Positions 52,805 through 62,777 of a stretch of DNA of 64,000 nucleotides are shown piece by piece; positions within the stretch are counted from its first letter, which is position 1, and every line of letters begins with the position of its first letter. A program made the translations under genes and the position numbers. The DNA is from Comamonas testosteroni (GTDB lineage Bacteria; Pseudomonadota; Gammaproteobacteria; Burkholderiales; Burkholderiaceae_C). The stretch is taken from positions 5,304,501 through 5,368,500 of the forward strand of contig NZ_CP129672.1 of assembly GCF_030505195.1 (NCBI RefSeq). Reading direction: 5' to 3'. Under the pieces are notes generated by a model that was not told where the DNA came from, ran no database searches, and was given only the letters and a program-made list of their open reading frames with translations.

Positions 52805-52816
52805 GACAATTTTGTC
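52805..52816. promoter_or_regulatory. Inverted repeat in a LysR/hydrolase divergent promoter
   Basis: GACAA-TT-TTGTC, 18 bases before the LysR start. It could be part of the LysR binding site; a full T-N11-A match was not tested. Confidence 0.35.
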
Positions 52817-52903
52817 CGCATAAAGAGGAACTGTAGCCTACTTTTTCTTTAATCTCACACTTTCTATCGTCACGGCTTGATCCATTGAATCAAGGGCTCT
52901 TCC

Positions 52904-54097
52904 GTGACTTATCCCGTCTTTCCTTTACGCCCGGGCATTCCGCCCTTACATCTGTCTACCCGAATCCATACCGTCGTTCAGCAGGCTCTGGATGAGCGGC
53001 GACTGGTCGGTGCCGTCGTGCTGGTGGCACACAACGGTGAATTGATCCATCACCAGGCCGCTGGCCATGCCGACCGCGAGAGCGCGCGCCTGATGGAGCT
53101 GACGACCATCTTCCGGCTGGCATCGGTGAGCAAGCCCATCGTTTCGGCTGCTGCGCTTGCGCTGGTTGCGCAAGGCCGCCTCGATCTGGATGAGGACATT
53201 GGCCGCTGGCTCCCTGGGTTCCGGCCCCGGTTGATTGATGGCAGCCCAGCACGCATCACCGCTAGGCATTTGCTTAGCCACACAGCAGGGCTGGGCTATC
53301 GCTTTTTCGAGGCCGATGCCGATGGCCCCTATGCCCGGGCTGGTTCCTCGGACGGCATGGACAGAGTCAACTTCAATCTGGCCGAGAACCTGCGTCGTAT
53401 CGCCAGCGTGCCGCTGCTGTATGTGCCGGGTACTTCCTGGGGCTACTCGCTGGCAACCGATGTGTTGGGGGCATTGATTGAGCACATCCATGGCACCTCA
53501 CTGGACGAAGCAGTCAACCAATGGGTAACAGGTCCCCTGGGCATGAGCGATACCGGTTTCTTTGTGCGCGATCCGCAGCGCGTGGCCACCGCTTACGTAG
53601 GCGATACGCCCCAGCCACACCGGCTAGCCGAAGGTGAAGTGGTTTCGCCATTCGAGGGCGCGGTAGGTATCAGATACAGTCCGGGCCGTATCTTCGACGC
53701 CCTGGCTTTCCCTTCAGGCGGAGCCGGAATGGCAGGCACGGCTGGAGACTTTCTGCACCTGCTGGAGGCCTTGCGGCAGGGTGGGGGAGCATTGCTTCCC
53801 GATGAGCTGATCAACGAGATGGGGCGGGACCAGACTGGTGGACTGGAGCTGCCGGATGCACCGGGCTTTGGCTTTGGCCTCGGTTTTTCAGTCTTGCGGG
53901 ACCCGCTGCGCGCCGCGTCGCCAGAATCGGTAGGTACCTGGCGCTGGGGTGGCGCCTACGGCCATGCCTGGTTTGTGGATCGGGCGCGCGGCCTGAGCGT
54001 GATCGCCTTCACCAATACGCTGTACGAGGGCATGTCCGGTCGCTTCGTCGCCGAGCTGCGCGACGCAGTCTATGGTGCGCTGGAAGTCGTGCAATGA
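52904..54097 (+). CDS. Serine hydrolase of the beta-lactamase (class C-like) family
   Basis: 397 residues with no signal peptide. The SxxK motif is SVSK in FRLASVSKPIVS, the tyrosine of the YxN-type motif lies in GYSLATDVLG, and a third motif near HAWFVDRARG replaces KTG. This is the esterase EstB / D-aminopeptidase / class C-like group. The lack of an export signal argues for a cytoplasmic esterase rather than a true beta-lactamase. Its stop overlaps the start of the MFS gene (ATGA). Controlled, most likely, by the divergent LysR. Confidence 0.88.
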   Translation: MTYPVFPLRPGIPPLHLSTRIHTVVQQALDERRLVGAVVLVAHNGELIHHQAAGHADRESARLMELTTIFRLASVSKPIVSAAALALVAQGRLDLDEDIGRWLPGFRPRLIDGSPARITARHLLSHTAGLGYRFFEADADGPYARAGSSDGMDRVNFNLAENLRRIASVPLLYVPGTSWGYSLATDVLGALIEHIHGTSLDEAVNQWVTGPLGMSDTGFFVRDPQRVATAYVGDTPQPHRLAEGEVVSPFEGAVGIRYSPGRIFDALAFPSGGAGMAGTAGDFLHLLEALRQGGGALLPDELINEMGRDQTGGLELPDAPGFGFGLGFSVLRDPLRAASPESVGTWRWGGAYGHAWFVDRARGLSVIAFTNTLYEGMSGRFVAELRDAVYGALEVVQ

Positions 54098-55266
54098 CCG
54101 CCGCACATCAAGACCGCATGCCCATTGCATCATTGCTGGCGCTGGCAATGGCCGCGTTCATCACCATCCTGACCGAAGCGCTGCCGGCAGGGCTGCTGCC
54201 TCAGATGGCGAGGGGCTTGATGGTGTCCGAAGCCTGGACAGGGCAAACAATCACGATCTATGCCATGGGGTCGCTGACAGCTGCCATCCCGTTGACCGCC
54301 GCCACCCAGGGCGTGCGCCGCCGTCCGCTGCTGCTGGCGGCCATAGCAGGCTTTGCCATCGCCAACACTGTCACGGCGCTGTCCAGCAACTATGTCCTGA
54401 CGATGATCGCGCGCTTCCTGGCAGGCGTGTCGGCCGGTCTGCTATGGGCGATGCTGGCAGGCTATGCCGCTCGCATGGTGCCCGAGCACCAGCAGGGCCG
54501 AGCCATCGCCATTGCGATGGCGGGAACACCATTGGCGTTATCACTTGGCGTGCCGGCGGGCACCTTCCTAGGCAATTTGCTGGGCTGGCGGATGTGCTTC
54601 GGCATCATGAGCGGACTGGCGCTGGCGCTCATGGCATGGGTACAGGTCAAGCTGCCAGATTTAGCGGGCCAGGCGGCGAGCAAACGCTTGTCTCTGGGGC
54701 ATGTGTTCACTTTCCCGGGCGTACGTCCGGTGCTGTTCGTGGTGCTGGCCTTCGTTCTGGCACACAACATCCTCTATACCTATATCGCGCCATTTCTAGC
54801 GGCGGCAGACATGGCGAAACGAACAGGCCTGGTTCTGCTCATGTTCGGCATCACTTCGCTGCTGGGCATCTGGGTCATCGGCGTGCTGGTCGATCACCAT
54901 CTGCGCGCCCTGACGCTGGGCAGTACGCTCTTGTTCGGTCTGTCGGCGCTGGCACTCGGCCTGATGGGCGATGTGCCTGCCGTGGTGTATGCCGCAGTGG
55001 CCGCCTGGGGCCTGGCCTTTGGCGGCGTGGCGACGCTGCTTCAAACAGCCATTGCCAAGGCGGCGGGCAACTCGGCCGACGTTGCCCAGTCCATGCTGGT
55101 CACAGCCTGGAACATCGCGATTGCAAGTGGAGGGCTGATTGGCGGTGCCTTGCTGGATTATCTCGGCGTCGCCGCATTCCCTCCGGTACTCCTGGTGCTG
55201 CTAGCTGCAACGCTGGCTGTTGTGTGGGCAGCCAGGCGCCACGGCTTTCCAGTTGTACAAAGATAA
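54094..55266 (+). CDS. MFS transporter (DHA1 family, AraJ-like)
   Basis: 390 residues, twelve membrane helices. MPEHQQGRAIAIAMAG matches MFS motif C-like surroundings, and FLAGVSAGLLWAMLAGYAAR is the conserved fourth to fifth helix. Proteins of this type export sugars, drugs or small hydrophobic compounds. Its ATG overlaps the hydrolase stop, suggesting the pair processes and exports, or imports and hydrolyses, the same compound. Confidence 0.92.
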   Translation: MTAAHQDRMPIASLLALAMAAFITILTEALPAGLLPQMARGLMVSEAWTGQTITIYAMGSLTAAIPLTAATQGVRRRPLLLAAIAGFAIANTVTALSSNYVLTMIARFLAGVSAGLLWAMLAGYAARMVPEHQQGRAIAIAMAGTPLALSLGVPAGTFLGNLLGWRMCFGIMSGLALALMAWVQVKLPDLAGQAASKRLSLGHVFTFPGVRPVLFVVLAFVLAHNILYTYIAPFLAAADMAKRTGLVLLMFGITSLLGIWVIGVLVDHHLRALTLGSTLLFGLSALALGLMGDVPAVVYAAVAAWGLAFGGVATLLQTAIAKAAGNSADVAQSMLVTAWNIAIASGGLIGGALLDYLGVAAFPPVLLVLLAATLAVVWAARRHGFPVVQR

Positions 55267-55289
55267 GGCGGAGGAGTTCTTCGGTATCT

Positions 55290-55960
55290 TCTTCATTTCT
55301 TGCGCAGCTCGAAGAACTCCTGCTTAAGCTGTGCCTGCAGCGACCGGGTAGATGGATTGCCGGGCACCTCTTATTTGTCTTCTCCGGCAGGCCTGCGTCG
55401 ACACCGAACCCAAGCTTGCGGTTTGAGCAGCTCTTCCAGCCGATCGGCAGCCCAGGCCCAAGCGACTTGGAGAGCCTGTTCACCTGCAATGAGATATCGG
55501 ACGCCAATGCCGACAGCTGGGGTAAAGCAGGTAAGTCGGCAGCATACACCTCGTCTTCGATGATCCATGCTCCCGCTTTCTGGCAAAAATCCTCGATGGC
55601 CTGCCTTCGCTCCAGGCTCATCGCGGCAGTTGTAGGGTTGTGCAGCGTCGGGGTGAGGTCGACCGCCTTGCCAAGCGACGGATCGACGACCAGGCCAAGT
55701 GTCATCAGCCAGCGCGCGAGAACACTTCGATGTTCCAGATGTCCGCCAGAGGGGTTCATAGAAATTGAAATGGTCGGCGTCGATTTTGCGAGTGATCCCC
55801 GTCAATGCCCGTGCCAGGATGCGTGCGTTGAGCGCGGCCGGCGGTGGATTGGACGACAGGTCAATCATGCGATCACCATGCGCCTGCAGAATCGCAACAA
55901 ATGTTCCCCGCCTTTTGATACTGTGCGTCAGACCTTGTGAAAGTCGTCCAATTCGAGTTT
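55290..55960 (-). pseudogene. MocR-type (aminotransferase) regulator remnant
   Basis: Segments in different frames: IDLSSNPPPAALNARILARA and FNFYEPLWRTSG, then DLTPTLHNPTTAAMSLERRQ, AIEDFCQKAGAWIIEDEVYA and VNRLSKSLGPGLPIGW with the PLP lysine. Similar in order to the MocR at 44180 but frameshifted and with the N-terminal DNA-binding domain gone. A dead paralogue. Confidence 0.6.
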
Positions 55961-55974
55961 GTTTCATGCACCAG

Positions 55975-56739
55975 CTAACTCTCTCGTGGTGTTGCAACGT
56001 TCCGAACGAAGTCAGCCACCACTGCAGCGGCCTCTTGAGGAATGGCTTGCAGTAGGCAGTGTGGAGCATCAAACGCCTGAACTCTCATCTTTCGAAAACA
56101 CTGCTCTGCATCAGACACGGATGACGGCGGCACCAGGCGGTCACGTATCCCTTTCAGGTAGAGAACCGGAGCATCAATTGCTTTGGCATGTGCTCGCACA
56201 TCTACGGATACCACCGCTCTCAGCCTTGAACGTAGAACCGTCGTTTGAACCTTGGCCAAGGCGGACCGCAGCATAACCCGCAGGCCCGGCGTCGCAAACC
56301 GGCCTAGAAGCATCAGGTTCAGTATTGCAGCAGGAGGAAGCGGAACGGGCATGGTCGCCAGGCCGCTGAGCCAGCGAAGACCCGGCCTTGGATTGCGAAC
56401 GAACGAGCAGCACAGAACAACGCCCACAACGCGCCCCGGGTACGCCGCTGCCAGCGAAATGGCAATAGGTCCTGAGAAAGATTCTCCCAACAAGACCAAA
56501 CGGCCATGGGGCGGCAAGGCCGATGTGGCAAGTTCCGTTAGGTTGGTATAGGTCTGTGGCACACCAGAAATTGGATAGCTCACCACGACGACGGGCGTCG
56601 TCTTCCCCAAAGCGGCAACGAACGGTGCGAAAAGCTCACCAGTGCCATCCATGCCAGGAAGGAGAACAAGGACCACGGGCCCAACCTCGGCAAGAGATGA
56701 CGGCTGCAAATCAGGGAATCCTGTTGAAAGGCTGTTCAT
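55975..56739 (-). CDS. Alpha/beta hydrolase
   Basis: 254 residues. VVLVLLPGMDGTGELFAPFV is the oxyanion loop, LLGESFSG the nucleophile elbow with its serine, GIRDRLVPPS holds the acid and DAPHCLLQAIP the catalytic histidine. No signal peptide. A monomeric esterase/lipase-like enzyme; the substrate is unknown. Confidence 0.9.
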   Translation of the reverse strand: MNSLSTGFPDLQPSSLAEVGPVVLVLLPGMDGTGELFAPFVAALGKTTPVVVVSYPISGVPQTYTNLTELATSALPPHGRLVLLGESFSGPIAISLAAAYPGRVVGVVLCCSFVRNPRPGLRWLSGLATMPVPLPPAAILNLMLLGRFATPGLRVMLRSALAKVQTTVLRSRLRAVVSVDVRAHAKAIDAPVLYLKGIRDRLVPPSSVSDAEQCFRKMRVQAFDAPHCLLQAIPQEAAAVVADFVRNVATPRES

Positions 56740-56799
56740 GGCCGGGGGCTATAGTGGCAACCCGGTCTATTACAGCACTTTGAATAGTCTAATTTCACG

Positions 56800-57045
56800 A
56801 TCAAAGGAACTGGTTTCAAGGCGGCTGGAACAAGGCTGCTTCGGCTTGCGGGGAGGGCGGATATGCCTTGCGGGTCGTGTGCACGCGAGCAGGAAATCGG
56901 AGTAAGGCAGTTCCTCGTTCAAGATCCGGATGGATGCCTGCTTAGACTGACGAGCGACCTCGGGACAAGACCTTTTGGCTTCGGTAGGTTTTCACCGGAA
57001 CCAGCGATCGATCACAGGAAGGTACGCTTCTGGCCGGACTGCTAA
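56800..57045 (+). pseudogene. VOC-family (bleomycin-resistance-like) remnant
   Basis: EIGVRQFLVQDPDGCLLRLT then SDLGTRPFG is the end of a VOC protein (VREFxVRDPDGYLLRF). The rest of the gene is missing; only about 40 residues survive. Confidence 0.4.
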
Positions 57046-57265
57046 AGTTGCAGGTTGACCCAGTGCAGGCAATCGAATGCTCGCTAGAACAGAAGTCATG
57101 CAACGGTCACGATCGCTCAAAATTGCGATCTTTCTGATTCCAGGCATTTCGGGTACGCGGCCGCACACAACTGCATCGCACGTCGGCACTTACTCGGCAA
57201 CGCGTTTACAAAACTGGTCTGCCATTGCAGCATCGACTGCCCTCCTGCTCTTTCGTTGTATAGAA

Positions 57266-57796
57266 ATGCACACACGCCTTCATGCCATCTGCTCTGACAT
57301 CACAAAGCTTCATGTGGAAGCGATTGTCAATGCAGCAAATTCGTCTCTGCTTGGCGGAGGTGGCGTCGATGGTGCAATCCATCGTGCGGCAGGTCCAGAC
57401 CTTGTGCATGAATGCCGGCTGCTCGCAGGCTGCAAGACTGGCGATGCAAAGGTGACCAAGGCTTATCGCCTATCTGCCCAATACATCATTCACACCGTCG
57501 GACCCGTGTGGAGAGGAGGGCAAAGCGGAGAAGCAGAGCTGCTCGCTGGCTGCTATCGCCGATGCATAGAGTTGGCAAAGGAGAAGTCCGTTGCCTCGAT
57601 TGCTTTCCCAAGCATCAGCACCGGCATATACGGGTACCCGATCGAGCTCGCTGCGCAAGTGGCTGTCAGGACCGTCCACGAAAGCCTGTCGGAACATTCG
57701 CCAATTGAAGAGGTTGTGTTCTGTTGCTTCTCACCTGCTGACTTGCTTCAGTATGAATTGATTTTGAATCGACTGCCGCCATCTGGATCCGAGTAG
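57266..57796 (+). CDS. Macro-domain protein (YmdB-like)
   Basis: 176 residues. The macro domain shows [20 protein letters not shown] and RAAGPDL (ADP-ribose binding) and [20 protein letters not shown]. The ATG at 57266 ([14 protein letters not shown]) is preferred because the preceding 60 residues in frame look random. It should bind or hydrolyse O-acetyl-ADP-ribose or remove ADP-ribose from proteins. Stand-alone gene. Confidence 0.88.
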   Translation: MHTRLHAICSDITKLHVEAIVNAANSSLLGGGGVDGAIHRAAGPDLVHECRLLAGCKTGDAKVTKAYRLSAQYIIHTVGPVWRGGQSGEAELLAGCYRRCIELAKEKSVASIAFPSISTGIYGYPIELAAQVAVRTVHESLSEHSPIEEVVFCCFSPADLLQYELILNRLPPSGSE

Positions 57797-57961
57797 CACC
57801 TGAGACTGGAGCCCAGTTCTCATGACCGCTCCTGACCGGGAGTGTGAGCTTGTAAAGCTGACCATTGCTGCGCGGCAAACCTGCAAGACATCCAAGGACC
57901 CATTTACGCATGACAGGCAGGGACCAGGACAAGCCTGGTCCATTCACATTCGTGATTGCAG

Positions 57962-59254
57962 CTAGTCCATTTGCTCATCCAGGTTCAGCAGGGTAGCGGC
58001 AAGCACCTGGGTGCCGGCCAGAACCTGACCCGGTGAAGCCCATTCCACTGCGCTATGGCTGCGTCCATCAAGACACGGGATGAAGATCATCCCCGAGAGA
58101 CCGGTCTGAGCCAGGTACATGGCATCGTGGCCGGCACCGCTCGGCATGCGTCGACAGCCCAGACCCAGGCGCTGGGCGGATTGCTCCACGGCAGCAGCAA
58201 TCAGCGGCGCGCAGGCAACGGGGTCCACATGGGTGCGAGGCTCCACGCGCCAATTCACGCCCAATCGCCCGATAGCCGGGCCGCAGCGCCGCGCCAGAAT
58301 TTCCCAGAATTCCTGCAGCAGAGGGGCATGGTTGCTGCGCACCTCCAGCGTCAGGTCCACCTGGCCAGGCACGGTGTTGCTGGCGTTGGGAGAGACGTTC
58401 ATGCGACCTACTGTGGCAACCACGTAGTGAGGTGTGCTGTGGCTCCACTTCAGCGCCAGGCGTTGGGCCTGGCGGATCACTATTGCTGCAGCCACGAGAG
58501 CATCGCTACGTTCATTCATGGGCGTGGTGCCTGCATGATCGGGCCGACCTTCGAAGAACAGCTGAGCGCGGCGTATGCCAACGATGTCGGTCACGGCACC
58601 TATGTCCAGGCCTTCGCGCTCCAGCACAGGCCCTTGTTCTATGTGCAGCTCCACAAAGGCCGCAAAGCCGTCCTGCCGGCGATCGGCCTGGGCCAGAGCT
58701 TCGGGGCGGGCGCCCAGGCGCTGCAGGGCCTGGGCCAGGGTGTCGCCGTGGTTGTCGCGGGCGGCCAGCATGTCGGCGCTGAGCTGACCGGCCATGGCGC
58801 GGCTGCCCACACAGGAGATGCCGTAGTCACTGGGCTCTTCGCAGAGGAAGTCTATGACCTCAAAGGGGTGCTTTAGCGTGATGTCCGCATCCTGCAGGGC
58901 ATGGGCCACTTCCAGCCCTGCCAGCACACCCAGAATGCCGTCGAAGCGTCCTCCGGCATTCACCGTGTCGGTGTGCGAGCCCGTGGCCAGGGCTTTCAGA
59001 TCATCACGCCGTCCGGGGCGGCGGCCGATGAGGTTGCCTGCAGCATCCAGACGCACCTGCAGGCCTGCGGCCTCGAAAGCTTCGCGCAGCCAGGCGCGTG
59101 CAGCCTGGTATTCCGCGCTGAAGGCGCGGCGGGTCCAGGGCATATCGGCTCGGGTGAATTGGGCCAGGTCTTCGAGGCGGCGCCACAGGCGGTCGCCGTC
59201 GATCGGCGGCAGAGCCGAGGAAAGAAGGGGGGAGCAAGTAGAAGCGTTCTGCAT
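57962..59254 (-). CDS. Zn-dependent M20-family amidohydrolase (HyuC/AllC-like)
   Basis: 430 residues. ATGSHTDTVNAGGRFDGILG carries the first metal-binding His-Asp, FLCEEPSDYGISCVGSRAMA and VELHIEQGPVLEREGLDIG the Glu and His ligands; RRMPSGAGHDAMYLAQTGLS is typical of N-carbamoyl-L-amino-acid hydrolases, allantoate amidohydrolase and beta-ureidopropionase. It should hydrolyse a carbamoyl or ureido compound. Divergent LysR gene 42 bases away likely regulates it. Confidence 0.9.
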   Translation of the reverse strand: MQNASTCSPLLSSALPPIDGDRLWRRLEDLAQFTRADMPWTRRAFSAEYQAARAWLREAFEAAGLQVRLDAAGNLIGRRPGRRDDLKALATGSHTDTVNAGGRFDGILGVLAGLEVAHALQDADITLKHPFEVIDFLCEEPSDYGISCVGSRAMAGQLSADMLAARDNHGDTLAQALQRLGARPEALAQADRRQDGFAAFVELHIEQGPVLEREGLDIGAVTDIVGIRRAQLFFEGRPDHAGTTPMNERSDALVAAAIVIRQAQRLALKWSHSTPHYVVATVGRMNVSPNASNTVPGQVDLTLEVRSNHAPLLQEFWEILARRCGPAIGRLGVNWRVEPRTHVDPVACAPLIAAAVEQSAQRLGLGCRRMPSGAGHDAMYLAQTGLSGMIFIPCLDGRSHSAVEWASPGQVLAGTQVLAATLLNLDEQMD

Positions 59255-59296
59255 GGAGTAATCTTCGCCCGAGATTTACCAATAAGGAATCTTTTG

Positions 59297-60238
59297 ATGT
59301 TTATGCAAGGTATTAGTGAAACTTTGGCTAATGCCCCTGGTTTGATGCTGTTGAGGAGCTTTTGCCTGGTCGTTCAGGAGGGCAGTTTTTCTCAGGCAGC
59401 GGAGCTATTGCAACTGTCCCAGCCGGCGGTCAGCCTGCAAGTGCGTCAACTGGAACGCCATCTTGGCACACGCCTCATAGAGCGTGTGGGGCGGCGTGCT
59501 GTGCCGACGGCTGCCGGGAAGGCCTTGCTGGAGCAACTGCCTGCCGTGAGCGTGGCGCTGGAAGGCCTGGCCCATGCGCTGAGTGCACATGCGCGCGAGG
59601 TGAATGGGCAGGTGCGTATAGGTACGGGCCTGACTGTGTGTCTCTATCTTCTGCCCGCGGTGTTGCGCCAGATACGGGCCAGCCATCCGGGCATCGACAT
59701 CGTGGTGGTGACGGGCAATACCGAGGAGTGCGTAAAGCGCGTGGAGGACAACAGTTTGGATCTTGCCCTGGTCACCTTGCCGGTAAACCGCCGTGCCTTG
59801 CTGGCCACTCCCGTGCTGCACGACGAGCTGGTGGCCGTAGCTCGCCCGGAGATGCTGATGCCGGGTGATGCGGTTGCTGCGCCAGAGCTGAGATCCCTGC
59901 CTCTGCTTGCCTTGCAAAAATCAGCCAGCACGCGCGGCGTGGTCGATGCCTGGCTGCGCCGTGCCGGTGAACTACCGCATCCTCAGATGGAGCTTGACAG
60001 CGTCGAAGCGCTCAAGGAGATGGCGGCCGTAGGCCTGGGTTATGCCGTGATTCCGCGCATGGCCATGCAGGGGCGAGGTGCTCGCGATGACCTGGTCTCA
60101 CGCCCGCTCACACCACGATTGCAGCGAACATTGGCGATGGTGTTGCGAAAGGACAAGCCATTGAGCCGTTCCCTGTCGATGGTTTGCCAGAGTATTCAGG
60201 CGCATTGTGCAACCTGGATGCAGCGACCAGAGGTTTGA
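59297..60238 (+). CDS. LysR-family transcriptional regulator
   Basis: 313 residues. LLRSFCLVVQEGSFSQAAEL and LQLSQPAVSLQVRQLERHLG form the HTH; RIGTGLTVCLYLLPAVLRQI starts the effector domain, CysB-like type. AAGGA at 59284-59288 supports ATG 59297. Divergent from the M20 amidohydrolase, so probably its activator. Confidence 0.93.
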   Translation: MFMQGISETLANAPGLMLLRSFCLVVQEGSFSQAAELLQLSQPAVSLQVRQLERHLGTRLIERVGRRAVPTAAGKALLEQLPAVSVALEGLAHALSAHAREVNGQVRIGTGLTVCLYLLPAVLRQIRASHPGIDIVVVTGNTEECVKRVEDNSLDLALVTLPVNRRALLATPVLHDELVAVARPEMLMPGDAVAAPELRSLPLLALQKSASTRGVVDAWLRRAGELPHPQMELDSVEALKEMAAVGLGYAVIPRMAMQGRGARDDLVSRPLTPRLQRTLAMVLRKDKPLSRSLSMVCQSIQAHCATWMQRPEV

Positions 60239-61063
60239 AAAAAGTTTGATGGAATCTATATCCTTGCTGCGCCAGTGCCGATGTTTGGCATCGACGATTC
60301 AGAGGCTCACTGCCTTTTGCATTGGGTCCATCAATTGATGCACGCTGACTCTTCTGTTGCCAAGTCTCCAGCGTGGCAGCCGCTTCCGGCCGAAAGCAGC
60401 GGCGGCACATGCCCCTGAGCTGACCTACGTCAGAGGAGCTGCAGGCTGAAGACTATTGTGTTTGCAGCCGCATGAGTGAGGTATGTGCCAAGGACAGGTC
60501 TCCCATTCCTTTTCGCTTCTATGGCGAAAACGGCAGAAAGCACTATGGCTCCGAGCAAGATGGTGACCGCAAAACAGTCTGTATAGCCATGCAGCACAGT
60601 GAATACGAGCACTGAGACCTGCCCTGCAATTTATCATGAGGATGTCAGCAGACGACGGGTTAGCTGAATTGGCAGCCATTGCCTTGCGCACGTCTCGATG
60701 AATGGCATCATCACTGGCGCGACCATGAACTGAATGCCTGCACGGTAACTGGACATCGGGTTTGAGCCTGAGGGCACCGGCCCTATGGATCAGGTAGCAA
60801 GAAGGAGCCAGATAATCTGTCTGCAGAGCATCATGGCTGCTCCGCCAATAGCCTACATCCATCTTGGAGCGGCCTGCAGTCGAGTCGGTGCGTCGAGGCT
60901 CATCAACCGATTAAGTCAAGCAGCAATGAAGCCGTTTAGCACATGTTCTGCAAACGCCGGGAGACTGCTGCCAGTTGATTCACGACGCTAGTGGTCAGGG
61001 CCTTGCCGGCATAGGATTCCGGCTCAAAGCCTGTCGCTGCCCTGATCCCTCAAGAACACCCAA
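60239..61063. other. Intergenic stretch with a possible CAAX-protease fragment
   Basis: Mostly no gene. The minus strand from 60612 to 60430 encodes LHGYTDCFAVTILLGAIVLS and VLGTYLTHAAANTIVF, similar to the C terminus of CPBP-type intramembrane proteases (the second and third His motifs). The rest of that family is absent, so it is a probable fragment. Confidence 0.4.
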
Positions 61064-61468
61064 ATGAACACTCTCGCCTTTCGCGCAGCCTGCATTGCCA
61101 CAAAAGACCCGGAAGACCTCTGCCACCTTGTCGGCTTCGCCGACAAGAAGCACGGCACCGAGCATTACCTGATGCTCCAACGCTCCTTCGAAGAGGATGA
61201 AGACGAGCAGGATGAAGAACTGGGCATGGATACCTACCATGTCGAGTGGTGTGGGCAGAAGAGACCTCGCTATGGCGGCATTGAGCGGTTTGTGCTGAAG
61301 CGCACCGGTGCGGAGGTCACGTTCAAGCCTGAGGCGGTGGAGGACATCGATGAACTGAAGCAAATGTCCATCGCCTTTGAGCTTTTGGCCGGCGAGTACG
61401 AGGAACTGAAAGCCGCCTTGACGAATATCTTTACCGGGGACAGCTGTTTTGAGATGACCGACGGTTAG
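61064..61468 (+). CDS. Imm10-like immunity protein
   Basis: 134 residues. HYLMLQRSFEEDEDEQDEEL, GMDTYHVEWCGQKRPRYGGI and the following ERFVLKRTG match Imm10, an immunity family of polymorphic toxin systems (YxxLQRS...ELGMDTYxxE...YGGI). The C-terminal part ends SIAFELLAGEYEELKAALTN. Such genes normally sit beside a toxin with a nuclease-type tip, but no toxin is in this window, so it may be an orphan that protects against toxins of neighbours. Confidence 0.78.
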   Translation: MNTLAFRAACIATKDPEDLCHLVGFADKKHGTEHYLMLQRSFEEDEDEQDEELGMDTYHVEWCGQKRPRYGGIERFVLKRTGAEVTFKPEAVEDIDELKQMSIAFELLAGEYEELKAALTNIFTGDSCFEMTDG

Positions 61469-61856
61469 GCTATCGGGGCCGCATAGGTGTGACGAACGGG
61501 TACGGGCCCTTCGGCTCGGATGCGTCATCAAGTGCAGAATAGATGCGCCGCAGCCTTGATGGTCATGGTCCCCATACCGGTCTGTCGGTCGCCATGAGCG
61601 TAGGGCCGAGCAGGGCGGGGGGGCTGGGTGGCTGAGACGGGGAGGCGGATCTGGACTCAATGCAGTCAAGAAGAAAATCTGCTGGCAGCCCGCTACCGGC
61701 CGTTAATGGTTGCTGCTGCCGCTGTTCGATCCGCAGCGGGCACATGCAGCGGGCATATGCATCGGCGCTATCGCCAATTCGTCATTGCTGGTGCGACTGG
61801 CCCTCCGACTCCAACCTGATGACAGAATGCTTCACTCATCCAGAGCCAGTTCTCAC
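61469..61856. other. Intergenic stretch
   Basis: No convincing gene. High-GC with short overlapping open frames. Confidence 0.35.
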
Positions 61857-62255
61857 ATGGAAAAGTCTTATCCACTCAATCGACAGCAGTTCCAAGCGGT
61901 ATCGGCACTTGCCAGTCATCAGCGTTATCGGCATTTCATCGGCCGAGTATCGGACTGGCAATTTGTGTGGGGACTGAGCAATGAGGGGGGATGGGTGACA
62001 GCCTCGAACAGCAACGGAAACCCTGTGTCCCCCTTTTGGCCGCATCCCGATTACGCGATTGCTTGTGCAGTTGGCGAATGGGCCGGCAATTCCCCAGAAA
62101 GCATCGATATTCAGCATTTCCTGAGTCGTTGGCTTCCCGGTATGCGAAAGGACGGCATGCTTGTGGCCGTATTCCCCACGCCAACAATGCAGGGGATAGT
62201 CGTTTCGCCGCACCAGTTGCAAAGCGATATTGAAGAAGAACTGTCGTGCCTTTAG
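61857..62255 (+). CDS. DUF2750 protein
   Basis: 132 residues from an ATG at 61857 (MEKSYPLNRQQFQAVSALAS). GWVTASNSNGNPVSPFWPHP, DYAIACAVGEWAGNSPESID and MRKDGMLVAVFPTPTMQGIV are hallmark blocks of DUF2750. The family's role is unknown; it is often seen singly or next to immunity-like genes. It converges with the BLUF gene. Confidence 0.85.
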   Translation: MEKSYPLNRQQFQAVSALASHQRYRHFIGRVSDWQFVWGLSNEGGWVTASNSNGNPVSPFWPHPDYAIACAVGEWAGNSPESIDIQHFLSRWLPGMRKDGMLVAVFPTPTMQGIVVSPHQLQSDIEEELSCL

Positions 62256-62369
62256 TGAATGAAAGCAGTTTGAAATTCCGCTGCCAGCCGGCAGACGGCC
62301 GTTTCGGAACGATGTTCGAGCCGGCGCAAATCAGGGTGCTTCAGCAACAAGGAAGTTCCATAGAAGCTG

Positions 62370-62768
62370 CTATGCAGCATCCAACATTGGCAATAGTTGC
62401 TGCAGGCAACTCATTGCGGCATCTCCGTCGACAACCCACATTTGGGCCAACGGCTCGGCATCTTCTACCGAGAGGTATGCCATGGTCCAACCGGAGAAAA
62501 GGCGACTCGTTATGCCTCTTGCCTCGTGCTGCGGAGTGAAATTGGTATGGCGATTGTCCAGGGAGATCTTTTTGGCCAGTGCAACCACCTGCTGCTGAGG
62601 GCCCTCCATGTATTGAACGAAGCGCTGACCGTCAAAAATCAAGATCCCTGTGATCCCATGGGCCTCATTGAAGCGGCGTGAGACTCTGGTGATATCTGCG
62701 ACACAGCTCGTACTGGCGTCACTGGCGATTTCACTGTGATAAAGAAAACATCCGAGCAGGTGTTTCAA
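62370..62768 (-). CDS. BLUF-domain blue-light sensor
   Basis: 132 residues, a stand-alone BLUF domain. Visible FAD-site residues: tyrosine in FLYHSEIAS, asparagine in RFNEAHGITGILIFDGQ, glutamine in FVQYMEGP, and the C-terminal Met/Trp region (RLFSGWTMAYLSVED). Blue light would shift the flavin hydrogen-bonding network. TTG start with AAGAGG-type site six bases upstream. It starts nine bases after the MHYT gene stops, so both form one operon. Confidence 0.88.
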   Translation of the reverse strand: MKHLLGCFLYHSEIASDASTSCVADITRVSRRFNEAHGITGILIFDGQRFVQYMEGPQQQVVALAKKISLDNRHTNFTPQHEARGITSRLFSGWTMAYLSVEDAEPLAQMWVVDGDAAMSCLQQLLPMLDAA

Positions 62769-62777
62769 GATTGCCTC

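Noticed and set aside
54072..55940. A 622-codon open frame on the plus strand in the MFS gene region
   Set aside because: It runs in the wrong frame over the MFS gene and continues antisense to the MocR remnant; composition is that of a high-GC shadow frame.
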